Assembly (NCBI GenBank): GCA_964623635.1
Contig: CAZUUA010000002.1
Span: forward strand, 114,723 to 178,722
Direction: 5' to 3'
From: UMGS1696 sp964623635
Lineage (GTDB): Bacteria; Bacillota; Clostridia; Oscillospirales; CAG-272
Length of the DNA stretch: 64,000 bases
Under the pieces are notes generated by a model that was given only the letters and a program-made list of their open reading frames with translations, was not told the DNA's origin and ran no database searches. The position numbers and the translations under genes are program-made. Positions 54,833-63,770 of the stretch are shown piece by piece (the first letter of the stretch is position 1; every line of letters starts with the position of its first letter).

Positions 54833-55399
54833 ATGGAACTGATCATGATCAATGAGACCCAGCTGAAGGTCATGCTGGCACCGGGAGAAATGGAAGATCT
54901 TTCGATCCAGGATAGTAAAGAAACCAGACAGGCGCTGCGGACGATTTTGCAAAAAGCCAAGGCACGGTGTGGCTTTGATGCGACCAACAGCCGGGTATAT
55001 GTGCAAATGTATCCCGGTCGCAAAGGCGGCTGCGAACTATATGTCACCAAAATGGAAAAGCGAGAGGAGATGCCCAAAATGCGTACCGGCAGTACCATCA
55101 CCGAATATCGCAAATACGAGCCGGAAAAGCGCTACTACAGCGGCCATATCATCTACGGCTTCCGGGAGCTGGGGCAGCTGCTGTCCACCTGTGCCTGCTT
55201 GCGTACCAGCGGCTACACCGGGGTCAGCAGTGCCTGGCAGGATCCATCCGGTGGCTTCTATCTTTCTTTAGATCACGAGACCTATTTTGCCGGCGAACAT
55301 TTTGGCAAGCTCTGTCCCAGCTCGATGTATTATTACATAAACGAGCATTGTCGGCTATTGTGCGCAGACGCTGTCCCGATCCTGGGTACGCTGGCGTAG
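54833..55399 (+). CDS. MecA-like adaptor protein
   Basis: 188 residues from ATG 54833 (AGGAGG upstream). The N-terminus MELIMINETQLKVMLAPGEMEDLSI matches the substrate-binding start of MecA/YpbH, and the middle has a ClpC-binding-like beta region with CGFDATNSRVYVQMYPGRKGGCELYVTK. MecA proteins deliver targets such as ComK to the ClpCP protease. It is shorter than Bacillus MecA (218) and the C-terminal domain is divergent, with CACL and FGKLCPSSMYYY. Assigned by pattern; moderately sure. Confidence 0.72.
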   Translation: MELIMINETQLKVMLAPGEMEDLSIQDSKETRQALRTILQKAKARCGFDATNSRVYVQMYPGRKGGCELYVTKMEKREEMPKMRTGSTITEYRKYEPEKRYYSGHIIYGFRELGQLLSTCACLRTSGYTGVSSAWQDPSGGFYLSLDHETYFAGEHFGKLCPSSMYYYINEHCRLLCADAVPILGTLA

Positions 55400-55487
55400 G
55401 TACGTTTTACAGATGGATTTTTGACAAAAACAATGTTGACACATCAGACCATATTTTATAGAAATACCGACTATTTACAAATTTCTG

Positions 55488-55516
55488 TTGAATCCTGGCA
55501 CAGAGTGTGCTACAAT
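55488..55516 (+). promoter_or_regulatory. Sigma-A promoter of the zinc-ribbon/LRR membrane gene
   Basis: TTGAAT (55488-55493), 17-bp spacer, TACAAT (55511-55516). Confidence 0.7.
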
Positions 55517-55559
55517 GAAGAAAAACCAAAAAGCGCTGCTGTAGCATGAGGATATAGAA

Positions 55560-57083
55560 ATGGAAAAGCAAGAGGAAAAAAAGATCATCAGCGACCGAGA
55601 ACAAAAGGAATACCTTCCCATGTGCCCGGTGCAAGTCAAGAGAAATACCATCACCGAAGAAGACGGAAAGCGTATACTGCATCTGCAGGTCACAGCCTGT
55701 ACCGACAAAACGCCGCTGCACTGCCACTTGACGGTCTTCTTCACCGATGCCCGCCGTGCCGATGTGGGAACCGAAGAGATCACCTTGCCGCTGTCGGAGA
55801 ATATGACTATGCCTGCACCGGCAGAGGCTGTGTACGTGCAAAGCCGGATCGAAAAAGTGTGGCAAGGGGAAGACTGCATTTGGGAGAGGGAAGACCGTGT
55901 CGCCATGTCCTTGCCGGAGCAGCCGATATTGTGGCAGACCGATCCCTTGTACGAGCAGATCTGTCGGGAATGCGACGGTGTGGTACAGCCGGTATTCCGT
56001 CCCGATACCATTGAGGATGGCAAGCTGTGGCGCTGCACCTGCGGGCAGATCAATTTGCAGGAGGCCACCCACTGCGGACACTGCCACACCGAACACGCCT
56101 GGCTGGAAAAGCACTTTGACGAAGCGTACCTTACCGAGGAAAAACGGCTCCACGACGTAGAAGCGGCCAAGAATCCCCATAGCAAAAAAGCCAATGTGGC
56201 TCGTTCCAAAGTGGAGAGCGACCGACTGAAAATGATCGCCATCTTCGCAGCCATCGGCGGCGCACTGCTGCTGACGATCCTGACCGTCACCCTGATCATT
56301 CCGTCGATCCGGTATGGCAAAGCCGCATCCTTGGTGGAAAAAGCCGCCTATGACGAAGCCATCGCCATCTTCAACGATTTAGGTTCCTTCCGGGATGCCG
56401 AAGCCAAAGCTGCCGATGCCACCTACCAAAAGGCGCAAATGCTCACCGGTTTGGAAGAAGTGTACCTGACCACGACCGCCGAAGAGCCCTGGTACTCCAT
56501 CACCGAAGATGGCGTCCTCTCCATGCGCAAGGACGACTACACCGGCTCCTGGGAGGTATTCGTGGTACCGGATATGGTGGATGGGATCATCGTCCGGGAG
56601 CTGGACAAAAACTTCTTCTTAAATTGCAAGGATCTGGTGACCGTCACGCTGTCCGACTGCTTGGAAGTGCTGGGTGAACAGACCTTCTACAACTGTGAAG
56701 CCCTGACCACCGTGTACTTCGGCAAAAATATCCACACGCTTGGCCCCCGTACCTTCATCAACTGCTATGCCCTCACCGAGATCACCATTCCCGATACCGT
56801 GACCAAGATCGGTTTGCGTGCCTTCAACAGCTGCACATCCCTGCGTTCCGTCCATTTGGGCAGCGGCATTGCCAAGGTGCCCAGCTATCTGTTCAGTTGC
56901 TGCTATAGTTTGGAACGTGTATCTTTTGGAGCCGCCATCACTGACATCGATGAATTTGCCTTTTCCGAATGCCCCCGCCTTGCCAAGATCTACTACCCCG
57001 GCACAGAAGCCGACTGGCAGGCCGTCACCGTTGGGGAAGAGAATGAAGCCCTGGCAAATGTAGAAGTGATCTACGAAAAATAA
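55560..57083 (+). CDS. Membrane protein: zinc ribbon, one helix, leucine-rich repeats
   Basis: 507 residues. A cytoplasmic N-terminal part (1-140) is followed by a zinc ribbon (CRECDG near 140; CTCGQINLQEATHCGHCH at ~160-177). One helix follows at ~222-246 (IAIFAAIGGALLLTILTVTLII). The extracytoplasmic part has a short helical repeat (YDEAIAIFNDLGSFRDAEAK) and a BspA-like LRR_5 domain (~330-490; LVTVTLSDCLEVLGEQTFYNC and similar). Such proteins are common, multi-copy and uncharacterised in gut clostridia. GAGG precedes the start. Confidence 0.85.
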   Translation: MEKQEEKKIISDREQKEYLPMCPVQVKRNTITEEDGKRILHLQVTACTDKTPLHCHLTVFFTDARRADVGTEEITLPLSENMTMPAPAEAVYVQSRIEKVWQGEDCIWEREDRVAMSLPEQPILWQTDPLYEQICRECDGVVQPVFRPDTIEDGKLWRCTCGQINLQEATHCGHCHTEHAWLEKHFDEAYLTEEKRLHDVEAAKNPHSKKANVARSKVESDRLKMIAIFAAIGGALLLTILTVTLIIPSIRYGKAASLVEKAAYDEAIAIFNDLGSFRDAEAKAADATYQKAQMLTGLEEVYLTTTAEEPWYSITEDGVLSMRKDDYTGSWEVFVVPDMVDGIIVRELDKNFFLNCKDLVTVTLSDCLEVLGEQTFYNCEALTTVYFGKNIHTLGPRTFINCYALTEITIPDTVTKIGLRAFNSCTSLRSVHLGSGIAKVPSYLFSCCYSLERVSFGAAITDIDEFAFSECPRLAKIYYPGTEADWQAVTVGEENEALANVEVIYEK

Positions 57084-57093
57084 TTGAAATGGG

Positions 57094-57139
57094 AAATACC
57101 GTCCGCTGGTCAGACCATGATCCGCTGGCGGTATTTTTG
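57094..57139 (+). terminator. Terminator after the zinc-ribbon/LRR gene
   Basis: AAATACCG (57094-57101) pairs with CGGTATTT (57129-57136), TTG follows; inner TGGT/ACCA pairing. Confidence 0.78.
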
Positions 57140-57298
57140 TATGGGTTTCGTTATTCAGTTTTGGACATGAATGTTCCCATACCATTATTCTACCATAGGA
57201 GAGGCATTTTGTCAAGCTTTTGAAATACCTCACCCAGCCCAAATCCCACTGCATCGGTATTCCTGCGTTTTTTCACCCCACAATTTCCCAAAAAGCTA
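57140..57298. other. AT-rich intergenic stretch
   Basis: Between the terminator and the promoter of the PHP gene I see no gene, repeat or structure worth naming. Confidence 0.5.
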
Positions 57299-57327
57299 TT
57301 GCAATTTTGCCAAAAAGGTTGTATAAT
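57299..57327 (+). promoter_or_regulatory. Sigma-A promoter of the PHP gene
   Basis: TTGCAA (57299-57304), 17-bp spacer ending GGTTG, TATAAT (57322-57327). Confidence 0.82.
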
Positions 57328-57380
57328 ACCCATAAGCAGGGTAGCACACCCTATGTACACAGAAACGAGGTATTTATCAT

Positions 57381-58310
57381 ATGATCAGACAACAGGCTTT
57401 CGGCGGTAACGTAAAAATGCTCAAGGGCGGTTTGCACTGCCATACCAAGCGTTCCGATGGTGCCGGCGCACCCGATGAAGTGATCCGTTACCACTACGAC
57501 CACGGCTACGACTTTCTGGCACTGACCGACCACCGCAACTACAACTATACCAACTTCGCACCGGAAGTGCCCATGACCATCATCCCCGGCATGGAATTCG
57601 ACGGCACCTTTACCCGTGACCACGGCTTCCGTTGCTTCCACACCGTTTGCATCGGTCCCGCTAAGGAAGACGGCAACGGCTACGACCAGGACGAACGCAT
57701 GGATTCCGCCAAGACCACCGGTCAGGAAGACTACCAGCCTTACCTGGACGAGATCCACGCCAAGAAGAACATGACCATCTACTGCCACCCGGAATGGAGC
57801 AGCACTCCCGCTCGTTATTTCGAAAAGCTGCAGGGCAACTTCGCTATGGAGATCTGGAACAGCGGCTGCGCAATCGAGGACGATATGGACACCGACGCCG
57901 CCTACTGGGACGAGCTGCTGGGTCAGGACATCCACATCTATGGCGTAGCCACCGACGACGGCCACGGTATGCACCACCACTGCAAGGGTTGGGTCATGGT
58001 CAATGCCGAAAACAACATCAATTCCATCCTGAAGGCGCTGGAAGAAGGGAAGTTCTATTCCTCCTGCGGCCCGGAAATTTATGATTTCTATGTAGAAAAT
58101 AACAAGGCTGTGATCGACTGCTCGGAGGTTGCTGCCATCCGTCTGCACAGCGATATGCACCCCACCAGAAAGATCACCGCTGCCGATGGTAAGCTGACCC
58201 ACGCAGAGATCGATCTGGCAAACTGGGCAGGTCCCTACAAGTACGTGCGTATGACCATCATCGATAAGGATGGCAAGCACGCCTGGACAAACCCCATCTG
58301 GTTAGACTAA
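57381..58310 (+). CDS. PHP-domain metal-dependent phosphoesterase
   Basis: 309 residues. The PHP motifs are GLHCHTKRSDG (His19, His21), ALTDHRNY (Asp50, His51), PGMEFDG (Glu), IYCHPEWS (His) and VATDDGHG near 195 (Asp, His). PHP enzymes hydrolyse phosphoesters with a tri-metal centre. The C-terminal ~80 residues form a small beta domain (KAVIDCSEVAAIRLHSD). The ATG has GAGG upstream. Codon choice looks highly adapted, so it may be well expressed. Downstream hydrolase gene follows in 43 bases. Confidence 0.88.
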   Translation: MIRQQAFGGNVKMLKGGLHCHTKRSDGAGAPDEVIRYHYDHGYDFLALTDHRNYNYTNFAPEVPMTIIPGMEFDGTFTRDHGFRCFHTVCIGPAKEDGNGYDQDERMDSAKTTGQEDYQPYLDEIHAKKNMTIYCHPEWSSTPARYFEKLQGNFAMEIWNSGCAIEDDMDTDAAYWDELLGQDIHIYGVATDDGHGMHHHCKGWVMVNAENNINSILKALEEGKFYSSCGPEIYDFYVENNKAVIDCSEVAAIRLHSDMHPTRKITAADGKLTHAEIDLANWAGPYKYVRMTIIDKDGKHAWTNPIWLD

Positions 58311-58353
58311 GTCGATCAAAAAGACACAGTTAAAAGGATCCAAAGGAGGAAAT

Positions 58354-59061
58354 ATGGTTTCCATAGCAATGACCAGTATGCGCAGCGGCTCGGCAGATAT
58401 CCTGGAAAAACGATATTGGGAGGTATTGCTGCGATTTGGCAAGGCCTGCGGTGTCGATGTGGCACCGGTGATCCTGCCCATGGATACAGAGGAAGACTAC
58501 CTTCGCTGGGCGGCCGAACATTTTGACGGTTTCCTCTTCACCGGCGGCGCTGACCTGGATCCCGTCCTCTTTGGAGAGACCAACGAATATGGCCTGTCCA
58601 ACGGTATCACACCCGTCCGGGACAAGCTGGAATGTATCTTAGGTAAGCTGGTGGCAGAAAATGGCAAACCGGCGCTGGGCATCTGTCGTGGGATCCAGTC
58701 CATGAACGTGGCCATTGGCGGCTCCCTCTGGCAGGATATCTACAGCCAATGCCAGACGGCGCATATGACCAAGGACGAAAACGGCAAGCCCCATCATACT
58801 GTGACCGTGAACGGCTGGCTGGCAGAGCTGCTGGGTAAGACGGTGATCGAGACCAACAGCTATCACCACCAGTCCATCAAGTGCGTTCCCAGCGGTGCAG
58901 AGATATTGGCGCATAGCGAAGACGGTCTGGCAGAGGCCTTCGGACTGCGGGATCACCCGTTTTACGTGGGTTTCCAGTGGCATCCGGAGATTGACCCGGA
59001 CTGGATCAGCGAACGCATCTTCACAAAGTATCTTCTGACGGTGCAGAATCTTCAAAAATAA
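58354..59061 (+). CDS. Gamma-glutamyl hydrolase-like class I amidotransferase (peptidase C26)
   Basis: 235 residues. FLFTGGADLDP (~60-70), the nucleophile in GICRGIQ (Cys111) and QWHPE (His ~210, Glu) form the class I glutamine amidotransferase triad; ETNSYHHQS is typical of the PuuD/gamma-glutamyl-GABA hydrolase group. It cleaves gamma-glutamyl bonds in the cytoplasm. AAAGGAGG precedes the start, and it probably shares the PHP promoter. Confidence 0.87.
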   Translation: MVSIAMTSMRSGSADILEKRYWEVLLRFGKACGVDVAPVILPMDTEEDYLRWAAEHFDGFLFTGGADLDPVLFGETNEYGLSNGITPVRDKLECILGKLVAENGKPALGICRGIQSMNVAIGGSLWQDIYSQCQTAHMTKDENGKPHHTVTVNGWLAELLGKTVIETNSYHHQSIKCVPSGAEILAHSEDGLAEAFGLRDHPFYVGFQWHPEIDPDWISERIFTKYLLTVQNLQK

Positions 59062-59086
59062 CCATACATAAGGTCAAACAAATGCT

Positions 59087-59130
59087 TGGGTGCAAGATTG
59101 CTTCACGCAGTCAAGCACCCATTTCTTTGT
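59087..59130 (+). terminator. Possible terminator
   Basis: TGGGTGC (59087-59093) and GCACCCA (59115-59121), large 21-base loop, TTTCTTTG after it. Confidence 0.45.
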
Positions 59131-59178
59131 GACGCACCAGAAAAGACGAAAAAATATTGGAAATTTCACAAAATCCCC

Positions 59179-59207
59179 TTCACAATGGCGGAAATTTGTG
59201 GTATACT
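59179..59207 (+). promoter_or_regulatory. Sigma-A promoter of fucU
   Basis: TTCACA (59179-59184), 17-bp spacer ending TGTGG, TATACT (59202-59207). Confidence 0.72.
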
Positions 59208-59304
59208 TTTGGTAGGCATTCCGGCAATACAAACACAAAGCGCAGCGTGGTGTGCCGGGATCCACGAACCGAAATGATTTTATGTACATAAAGGAGATCC
59301 CACC

Positions 59305-59739
59305 ATGTTAAAAGGCATTCCAAAAATTCTATCCCCTGAACTGATCTATACCCTTGCCAAAATGGGGCATGGCGATGAGATCGTCATTTCCGACGGCAAC
59401 TTTCCCGGACACAGCGTCGGTCACGCAGAAGACAACATCGTACTGCGTTCTGATGGTACCGGCGTCCCGGAGCTGCTGGAAGCCATTCTACAGCTGATCC
59501 CACTGGATACCTACGCCGACTGTGTATACCTGATGGACAAGACCGAATCCGACCGGGACCTAGAGATCCCGATTTGGGACGAATACAAAAAGATCTTAGC
59601 AAACCACACCAGCCAGGAACCACAGTTCTTGGAAAGACAGGCGTTTTACGATCGTGCCAAGAAGGCCTACGCTGTGGTCGTTACCGGTGAAAGCGCGATC
59701 TATGCCAATATCCTCTTGAAGAAGGGTGTTGTGCAGTAA
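59305..59739 (+). CDS. fucU: L-fucose mutarotase, RbsD/FucU family
   Basis: 144 residues, right for FucU. GHGDEIVISDGNFPGHSVG (His22, Asp30) is the active-site loop and AVVVTGESAIYANILLKKGV the conserved C-terminus. It interconverts alpha- and beta-anomers of fucose (or ribose-type sugars) before the isomerase. This fits the two GH29 fucosidases in the window. AAGGAG precedes the ATG. The stop overlaps the next start as TAATG. Confidence 0.9.
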   Translation: MLKGIPKILSPELIYTLAKMGHGDEIVISDGNFPGHSVGHAEDNIVLRSDGTGVPELLEAILQLIPLDTYADCVYLMDKTESDRDLEIPIWDEYKKILANHTSQEPQFLERQAFYDRAKKAYAVVVTGESAIYANILLKKGVVQ

Positions 59740-60905
59740 TGGTGCCTGAAGACAAACGAGACGAGATCATCGCCATGCAGTTGGATCTGATCAAGCAAAT
59801 GACCCAGAACAACATCAAGCGCCTGAGCGATGACATCTGGGGCACATCGAAAACTGCAGCGGCAAGACCCACGACCACCCAAGCACAAAAGCCGGATCGG
59901 CAGCCTGATAGACCGGCCGCACCGTCAGCCGGATCGACAGCCAAGCCGCCCGTCCAGCCGACCCAGACCAAGGAGTCGCCAAAGACCAAAGCAGCCGATG
60001 CAGGGGACGGCGAAGTGAATCAAGTGGAAGAGGAACTGCCGCCGAAGGAAAATATCGAGGATCTGAAAAAAGAGCTGGATAGCTACATCGGTCTGGAAAG
60101 CGTCAAGCGTGAGGTGCGGGATCTGATCAATATGGCAACGGTGTACAAAATGCGCCGGGACCACGAGCTGCCTACGGCCGATATGTCTCTGCATATGGTG
60201 TTTTCCGGCAACCCCGGCACCGGCAAGACCATGATCGCCCGACTGATGGCAAGGGTCTACCATTCGCTGGATCTGCTGTCAAAAGGTCATTTGGTGGAAG
60301 TGGACCGCAGCGGTCTGGTGGCAGGGTACATCGGACAAACAGCCATCAAAACCGCCAAGGTCACCGAAGAAGCCATGGGTGGTGTGCTGTTCATCGATGA
60401 GGCCTACACCCTGACATCCAAATCTGAAAACGATTTCGGCTACGAAGCGGTGGATACCATCCTGAAAGCCATGGAAGACAACCGGGACGACCTGGTGGTC
60501 ATTGTGGCAGGGTACACGGATCTCATGGAGGACTTCGTGGATTCCAATCCCGGCCTTCGTTCCCGGTTCAATAAGTACATCCATTTTGACGATTATACCG
60601 CCGAAGAGATGACCGGGATCTTTGCCTTACAGTGCCAAAAGAGCTGCTATACCTTGGATGAAGACGCCAAGGCAGAGCTGCAGTCGTATTTCGCTGCCGT
60701 GTCCGAGGAAGCCGGCGAATTCGGCAATGCCCGTGGTGTACGCAATACCTTTGAAAAGATCCTCACGACCCAGGCCAACCGGGTAGCGGTCCTGGAAAAG
60801 GTCACCAAAGAAGATCTGATGCAGATCACCAAGGAAGACGTGCAAAACGCTGTGTATCCTGACCCGGCTGCCAATTCCGCAGATACAGATAAGACAGATG
60901 CATAA
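59739..60905 (+). CDS. AAA+ ATPase of the CbbX/SpoVK type
   Basis: 388 residues. A helical start (1-40), a low-complexity Pro/Ala/Thr/Lys linker (~41-100), then one AAA+ module: ELDSYIGLESVKREVRDLI (~112-130), Walker A GNPGTGKT (157-164), Walker B VLFIDEAYTL (~206) and the sensor/arginine region NPGLRSRF. This resembles CbxX/CfqX and SpoVK proteins, which remodel other proteins. Its start (ATG 59739) overlaps the fucU stop, so the pair is translationally coupled. No partner can be named. Confidence 0.87.
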   Translation: MVPEDKRDEIIAMQLDLIKQMTQNNIKRLSDDIWGTSKTAAARPTTTQAQKPDRQPDRPAAPSAGSTAKPPVQPTQTKESPKTKAADAGDGEVNQVEEELPPKENIEDLKKELDSYIGLESVKREVRDLINMATVYKMRRDHELPTADMSLHMVFSGNPGTGKTMIARLMARVYHSLDLLSKGHLVEVDRSGLVAGYIGQTAIKTAKVTEEAMGGVLFIDEAYTLTSKSENDFGYEAVDTILKAMEDNRDDLVVIVAGYTDLMEDFVDSNPGLRSRFNKYIHFDDYTAEEMTGIFALQCQKSCYTLDEDAKAELQSYFAAVSEEAGEFGNARGVRNTFEKILTTQANRVAVLEKVTKEDLMQITKEDVQNAVYPDPAANSADTDKTDA

Positions 60906-60937
60906 CAAGATAAGGCGATTGTCTAAACAGAGATTCT

Positions 60938-60958
60938 CCAAAAAGACACCTGTCTAAA
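60938..60958. repeat. Intergenic AGACA/TGTCT element
   Basis: CCAAAAAGACACCTGTCTAA contains the short inverted repeat AGACA-CC-TGTCT. It resembles the element before the aldo/keto reductase gene at 62857-62876. Confidence 0.45.
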
Positions 60959-60978
60959 AACAACAAAGAGGTAAGAAA

Positions 60979-61890
60979 ATGCGCAACGGTACACCCTATT
61001 ACGATATAGACGGAAACGTGATCCATGCCCACGGCGGTCATATGCTGCGTCACGACGGCTGGTACTATTGGTACGGCGAAGACCGCAGAGACAATATTTA
61101 CGTTTCCTGCTACAAAAGTACGGATCTGAAAAGCTGGCAGTTCTGCTCCCATATCCTGACCACCGAGACGCCAACGGCCCACACCGACGGCAAGTTCGAC
61201 CTGCGTCTGGCAAACCCGGATGCAGCAAACGGCAAAGTAAACATCGAGCGGCCCAAGGTGGTGTACTGTGCCAAGACCGGCAAATTCGTGCTGTGGGCCC
61301 ATTACGAAAACGGTGTGAACTATCTGGATGCCCGGTGCTGCATTGCCTCCTCCGACAGACCGGATGGCGGCTTCACCTATCACGGCAGCTTCAATCCCTA
61401 TGGCCATATGTCCCGTGACTGCACACTGTTCACAGATTTGGAAGGCGACACCTATTTCATCTCTGCGGCTAGGGACAATGCCGATCTGCACATCTATCGT
61501 CTGACCGAGGACTGCCTCAACGTAGACGAGCAAGTGCGCACCCTGTTCCAGCATGAATTCCGGGAAGCACCGGCGCTGTTCACCCATAACGGCGAATACT
61601 ACATGATCTCCTCCTACTGCACCGGCTGGGCACCCAATCAGGCCAAATGGTCGAAAGCCACACGGATGGACGGTCGATGGACGCTGCTGCAGGATATTGG
61701 CGATGAGACTACTTATCGTTCCCAAAGTGCCTTTATGCTGGAAGTGGACGGCAGGATCTACTACGTGGGCGACCGCTGGGGTGGCAACGGAGAAAAATAT
61801 TTTACCTCCACGTATATCGTGCTGGAGGTCCGTTTTGACTCCGACGGAAAGCCTTATATGGAGTGGCAGGAAGAAAGCGACATTTTCTAA
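60979..61890 (+). CDS. GH43-like beta-propeller glycosidase
   Basis: 303 residues, no signal peptide. It begins with DIDGNVIHAHGGHMLRHDGWYYWYGED, then YKSTDLKSW, NIERPKVVY, SRDCTLFTD, REAPALFTHNGEYYM and STYIVLEV, the blade pattern of GH43 subfamilies related to exo-beta-1,3-galactanase. The putative acid is in REAP. It would trim galactose- or arabinose-type residues in the cytoplasm. AAAGAGG precedes the start; it lies 74 bases after the AAA gene and may belong to the same transcript. Confidence 0.82.
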   Translation: MRNGTPYYDIDGNVIHAHGGHMLRHDGWYYWYGEDRRDNIYVSCYKSTDLKSWQFCSHILTTETPTAHTDGKFDLRLANPDAANGKVNIERPKVVYCAKTGKFVLWAHYENGVNYLDARCCIASSDRPDGGFTYHGSFNPYGHMSRDCTLFTDLEGDTYFISAARDNADLHIYRLTEDCLNVDEQVRTLFQHEFREAPALFTHNGEYYMISSYCTGWAPNQAKWSKATRMDGRWTLLQDIGDETTYRSQSAFMLEVDGRIYYVGDRWGGNGEKYFTSTYIVLEVRFDSDGKPYMEWQEESDIF

Positions 61891-62011
61891 GAAAATGTGT
61901 TTGCGTGAACACAGACGAAATATAAACAGGGAAAATGTGCCGATCGTTTGATGTATGGCGACATTGGCCATCTACCGCTGTATGTAATATGTACTCAATC
62001 AGAAAGGATAT

Positions 62012-62776
62012 ATGAATATGAAAATCGGTGCACAATTTTATACGATCCGGGATTTTTGCACGAACCTGGACGACTTTGCAGAGAGCCTGAAGAGAGTGGC
62101 AGATATCGGCTACACAACAGTGCAGATCTCCGGTACCTGCGCTTACGATCCGGCTTGGCTGGGTGAACAGCTGAAAAAGAACGGCCTGACCTGTGGGATC
62201 ACCCACTACAACTACAACCGCATCGTGAACGAGACCGAGGCTGTCATTGCAGAGCATTCTGCTTTCGGCTGCAACTATATCGGGATCGGCGGCTTTTTCG
62301 GCGGCGTAGATGGTCTGCCGAAGTTCGTGGAAGAAGCCACACCGGCTGCCAAAAAGATCCGGGAAGCCGGCAAGCTGTTCATGTATCACAACCACAACTG
62401 GGAATATGAAAGCAAATGTGCCGACGGTCGTACCGTGATGGAAAACCTGGCAGATGCATTCCCGGCCGATATCATGGGCTTCACGCTGGATACGTACTGG
62501 GTCAAGTACGGTGGCTACGAACCCCTGGAAGAGATCAAACGCCTGAAGGGAAGACTGCCTTGCGTACACTTCAAGGATATGTTCGTAGACGGAAGCGAAC
62601 GGAAGATGTCCTGGGTCGGCGGCGGCAATGCCCTGAACTTTGAAAAGATCGCAGCAGCCTTCATCGATGCCGGTTCCCAATATGCCTATGTAGAGCAGGA
62701 CAACTGCAACGGTGAAGATCCCTTCGATTGCCTGAAGAAGAGCTACGATTATCTCCGTTCCATCGGTTTGGACTAA
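62012..62776 (+). CDS. Sugar phosphate isomerase/epimerase, second TIM-barrel copy
   Basis: 254 residues. KIGAQFYTIRDFCTN, MYHNHNWEYES (His-rich strand), MGFTLDTYWVKYGG (Asp), CVHFKDM (His, Lys, Asp) and YAYVEQDNCNG (Glu) are the metal-site strands of the AP-endonuclease-2/xylose-isomerase-like barrel. Substrate not known; it sits between a GH43-like and an aldo/keto reductase gene, so it likely handles a keto-sugar. I take ATG 62012 with AAAGGA 3 bases upstream; ATG 62018 is also well spaced. Confidence 0.87.
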   Translation: MNMKIGAQFYTIRDFCTNLDDFAESLKRVADIGYTTVQISGTCAYDPAWLGEQLKKNGLTCGITHYNYNRIVNETEAVIAEHSAFGCNYIGIGGFFGGVDGLPKFVEEATPAAKKIREAGKLFMYHNHNWEYESKCADGRTVMENLADAFPADIMGFTLDTYWVKYGGYEPLEEIKRLKGRLPCVHFKDMFVDGSERKMSWVGGGNALNFEKIAAAFIDAGSQYAYVEQDNCNGEDPFDCLKKSYDYLRSIGLD

Positions 62777-62818
62777 GCGTAGGGTCACCGGCGACACAGA
62801 CGTGCTCGCAAACCGCAA

Positions 62819-62876
62819 ATAGGCAGTTGCCTGTCTGAAGAAAGACAACTGCCTATCCAAAAAGACAAATGCCTAT
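62819..62876 (+). promoter_or_regulatory. Leader hairpin with two competing 3' arms before the aldo/keto reductase gene
   Basis: ATAGGCAGTT (62819-62828) pairs with AACTGCCTAT (62847-62856), and inner GTCT (62833-62836) with AGAC (62843-62846). A near copy of the 3' arm, AAAGACAAATGCCTAT (62861-62876), repeats AAAGACAACTGCCTAT (62841-62856) 20 bases later and could pair instead through ATAGGCA/TGCCTAT. The second arm ends 10 bases before the SD. Confidence 0.6.
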
Positions 62877-62906
62877 TTCATGTACAAAAGGAGCAAAGAA
62901 CCCAAA

Positions 62907-63770
62907 ATGATGATGAAATCCGCAACAGATACATATACGCTGTCCAACGGCGTACACATCCCCTGCCTTGGCTACGGCACTTGGCAGACACCTGCTGACG
63001 TGGCAACAAACTGTGTAAGCTACGCATTACAGCAGGGATACCGTCACATCGATACCGCCGCAGCCTATGGCAATGAATTCAGCGTAGGCGAAGGCATCCG
63101 TGCATCCGGTGTGCAAAGAGAGCAGATCTTTTTGACCACCAAGCATTGGATCACCCACAGAGGATACCAAAAGACCATCGAAGCCTGCGATGATTCTCTC
63201 CGTGCGCTGGGCGTGGATTATATCGACCTGTATCTGATCCACTGGCCGGCCGTTGCCAAGATCGCCGAAAACTGGGAAGAGATCAACGCAGACACATGGC
63301 GTGGCTTTGAAAAGCTGTACAAGGACGGCAAGATCCGTGCCATTGGCGTGTCCAACTTCCTGCCTTCTCACCTGGAAGCACTGAAGAAGACCGCAGAGAT
63401 CCTGCCCATGGTGAATCAGATCGAATTCCATCCGGGATATACCCAGAATGAAGTGGTAGAATATTGCAAGGCAAATGATATTTTGGTGGAAGCATGGAGC
63501 CCACTGGGCTGTGGTAAGCTTTTGGCCAATCCCCAGATCGACGAGATCGCCAGATGGCAGGATTGTTCGCCTGCCCAGCTCTGCATCCGGTACGCACTGG
63601 AAAAGGGACTGCTGCCGCTGCCAAAATCTGTAACGCAGACCCGGATCGTGGAAAATATGCACGTGTTCGGTTTCAACCTGCGTCCGGAAGATATCAAGAC
63701 CATTGATGCCATGGAAGAGACCGGCTTCAGCGGCTTCTATCCGGAGGATGCCCCGGCCGATGCTCTGTAA
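62907..63770 (+). CDS. Aldo/keto reductase
   Basis: 287 residues from ATG 62907. The catalytic tetrad is visible: HIDTAAAYGNE (Asp, Tyr), LTTKHW (Lys) and LYLIHWPA (His). IRAIGVSNF and PLPKSVTQTRIVEN are the cofactor-binding strand motifs. It reduces sugar aldehydes or ketones with NADPH. AAAGGAG lies 14 bases upstream, longer than usual; nearby ATGs at 62910 and 62913 are alternatives. The leader hairpin upstream may control it. Confidence 0.93.
   Translation: MMMKSATDTYTLSNGVHIPCLGYGTWQTPADVATNCVSYALQQGYRHIDTAAAYGNEFSVGEGIRASGVQREQIFLTTKHWITHRGYQKTIEACDDSLRALGVDYIDLYLIHWPAVAKIAENWEEINADTWRGFEKLYKDGKIRAIGVSNFLPSHLEALKKTAEILPMVNQIEFHPGYTQNEVVEYCKANDILVEAWSPLGCGKLLANPQIDEIARWQDCSPAQLCIRYALEKGLLPLPKSVTQTRIVENMHVFGFNLRPEDIKTIDAMEETGFSGFYPEDAPADAL

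Noticed and set aside
59087..59130. A structured non-coding RNA upstream of fucU
   Set aside because: A single 7-bp inverted repeat with a large loop; more simply a weak terminator of the preceding gene.
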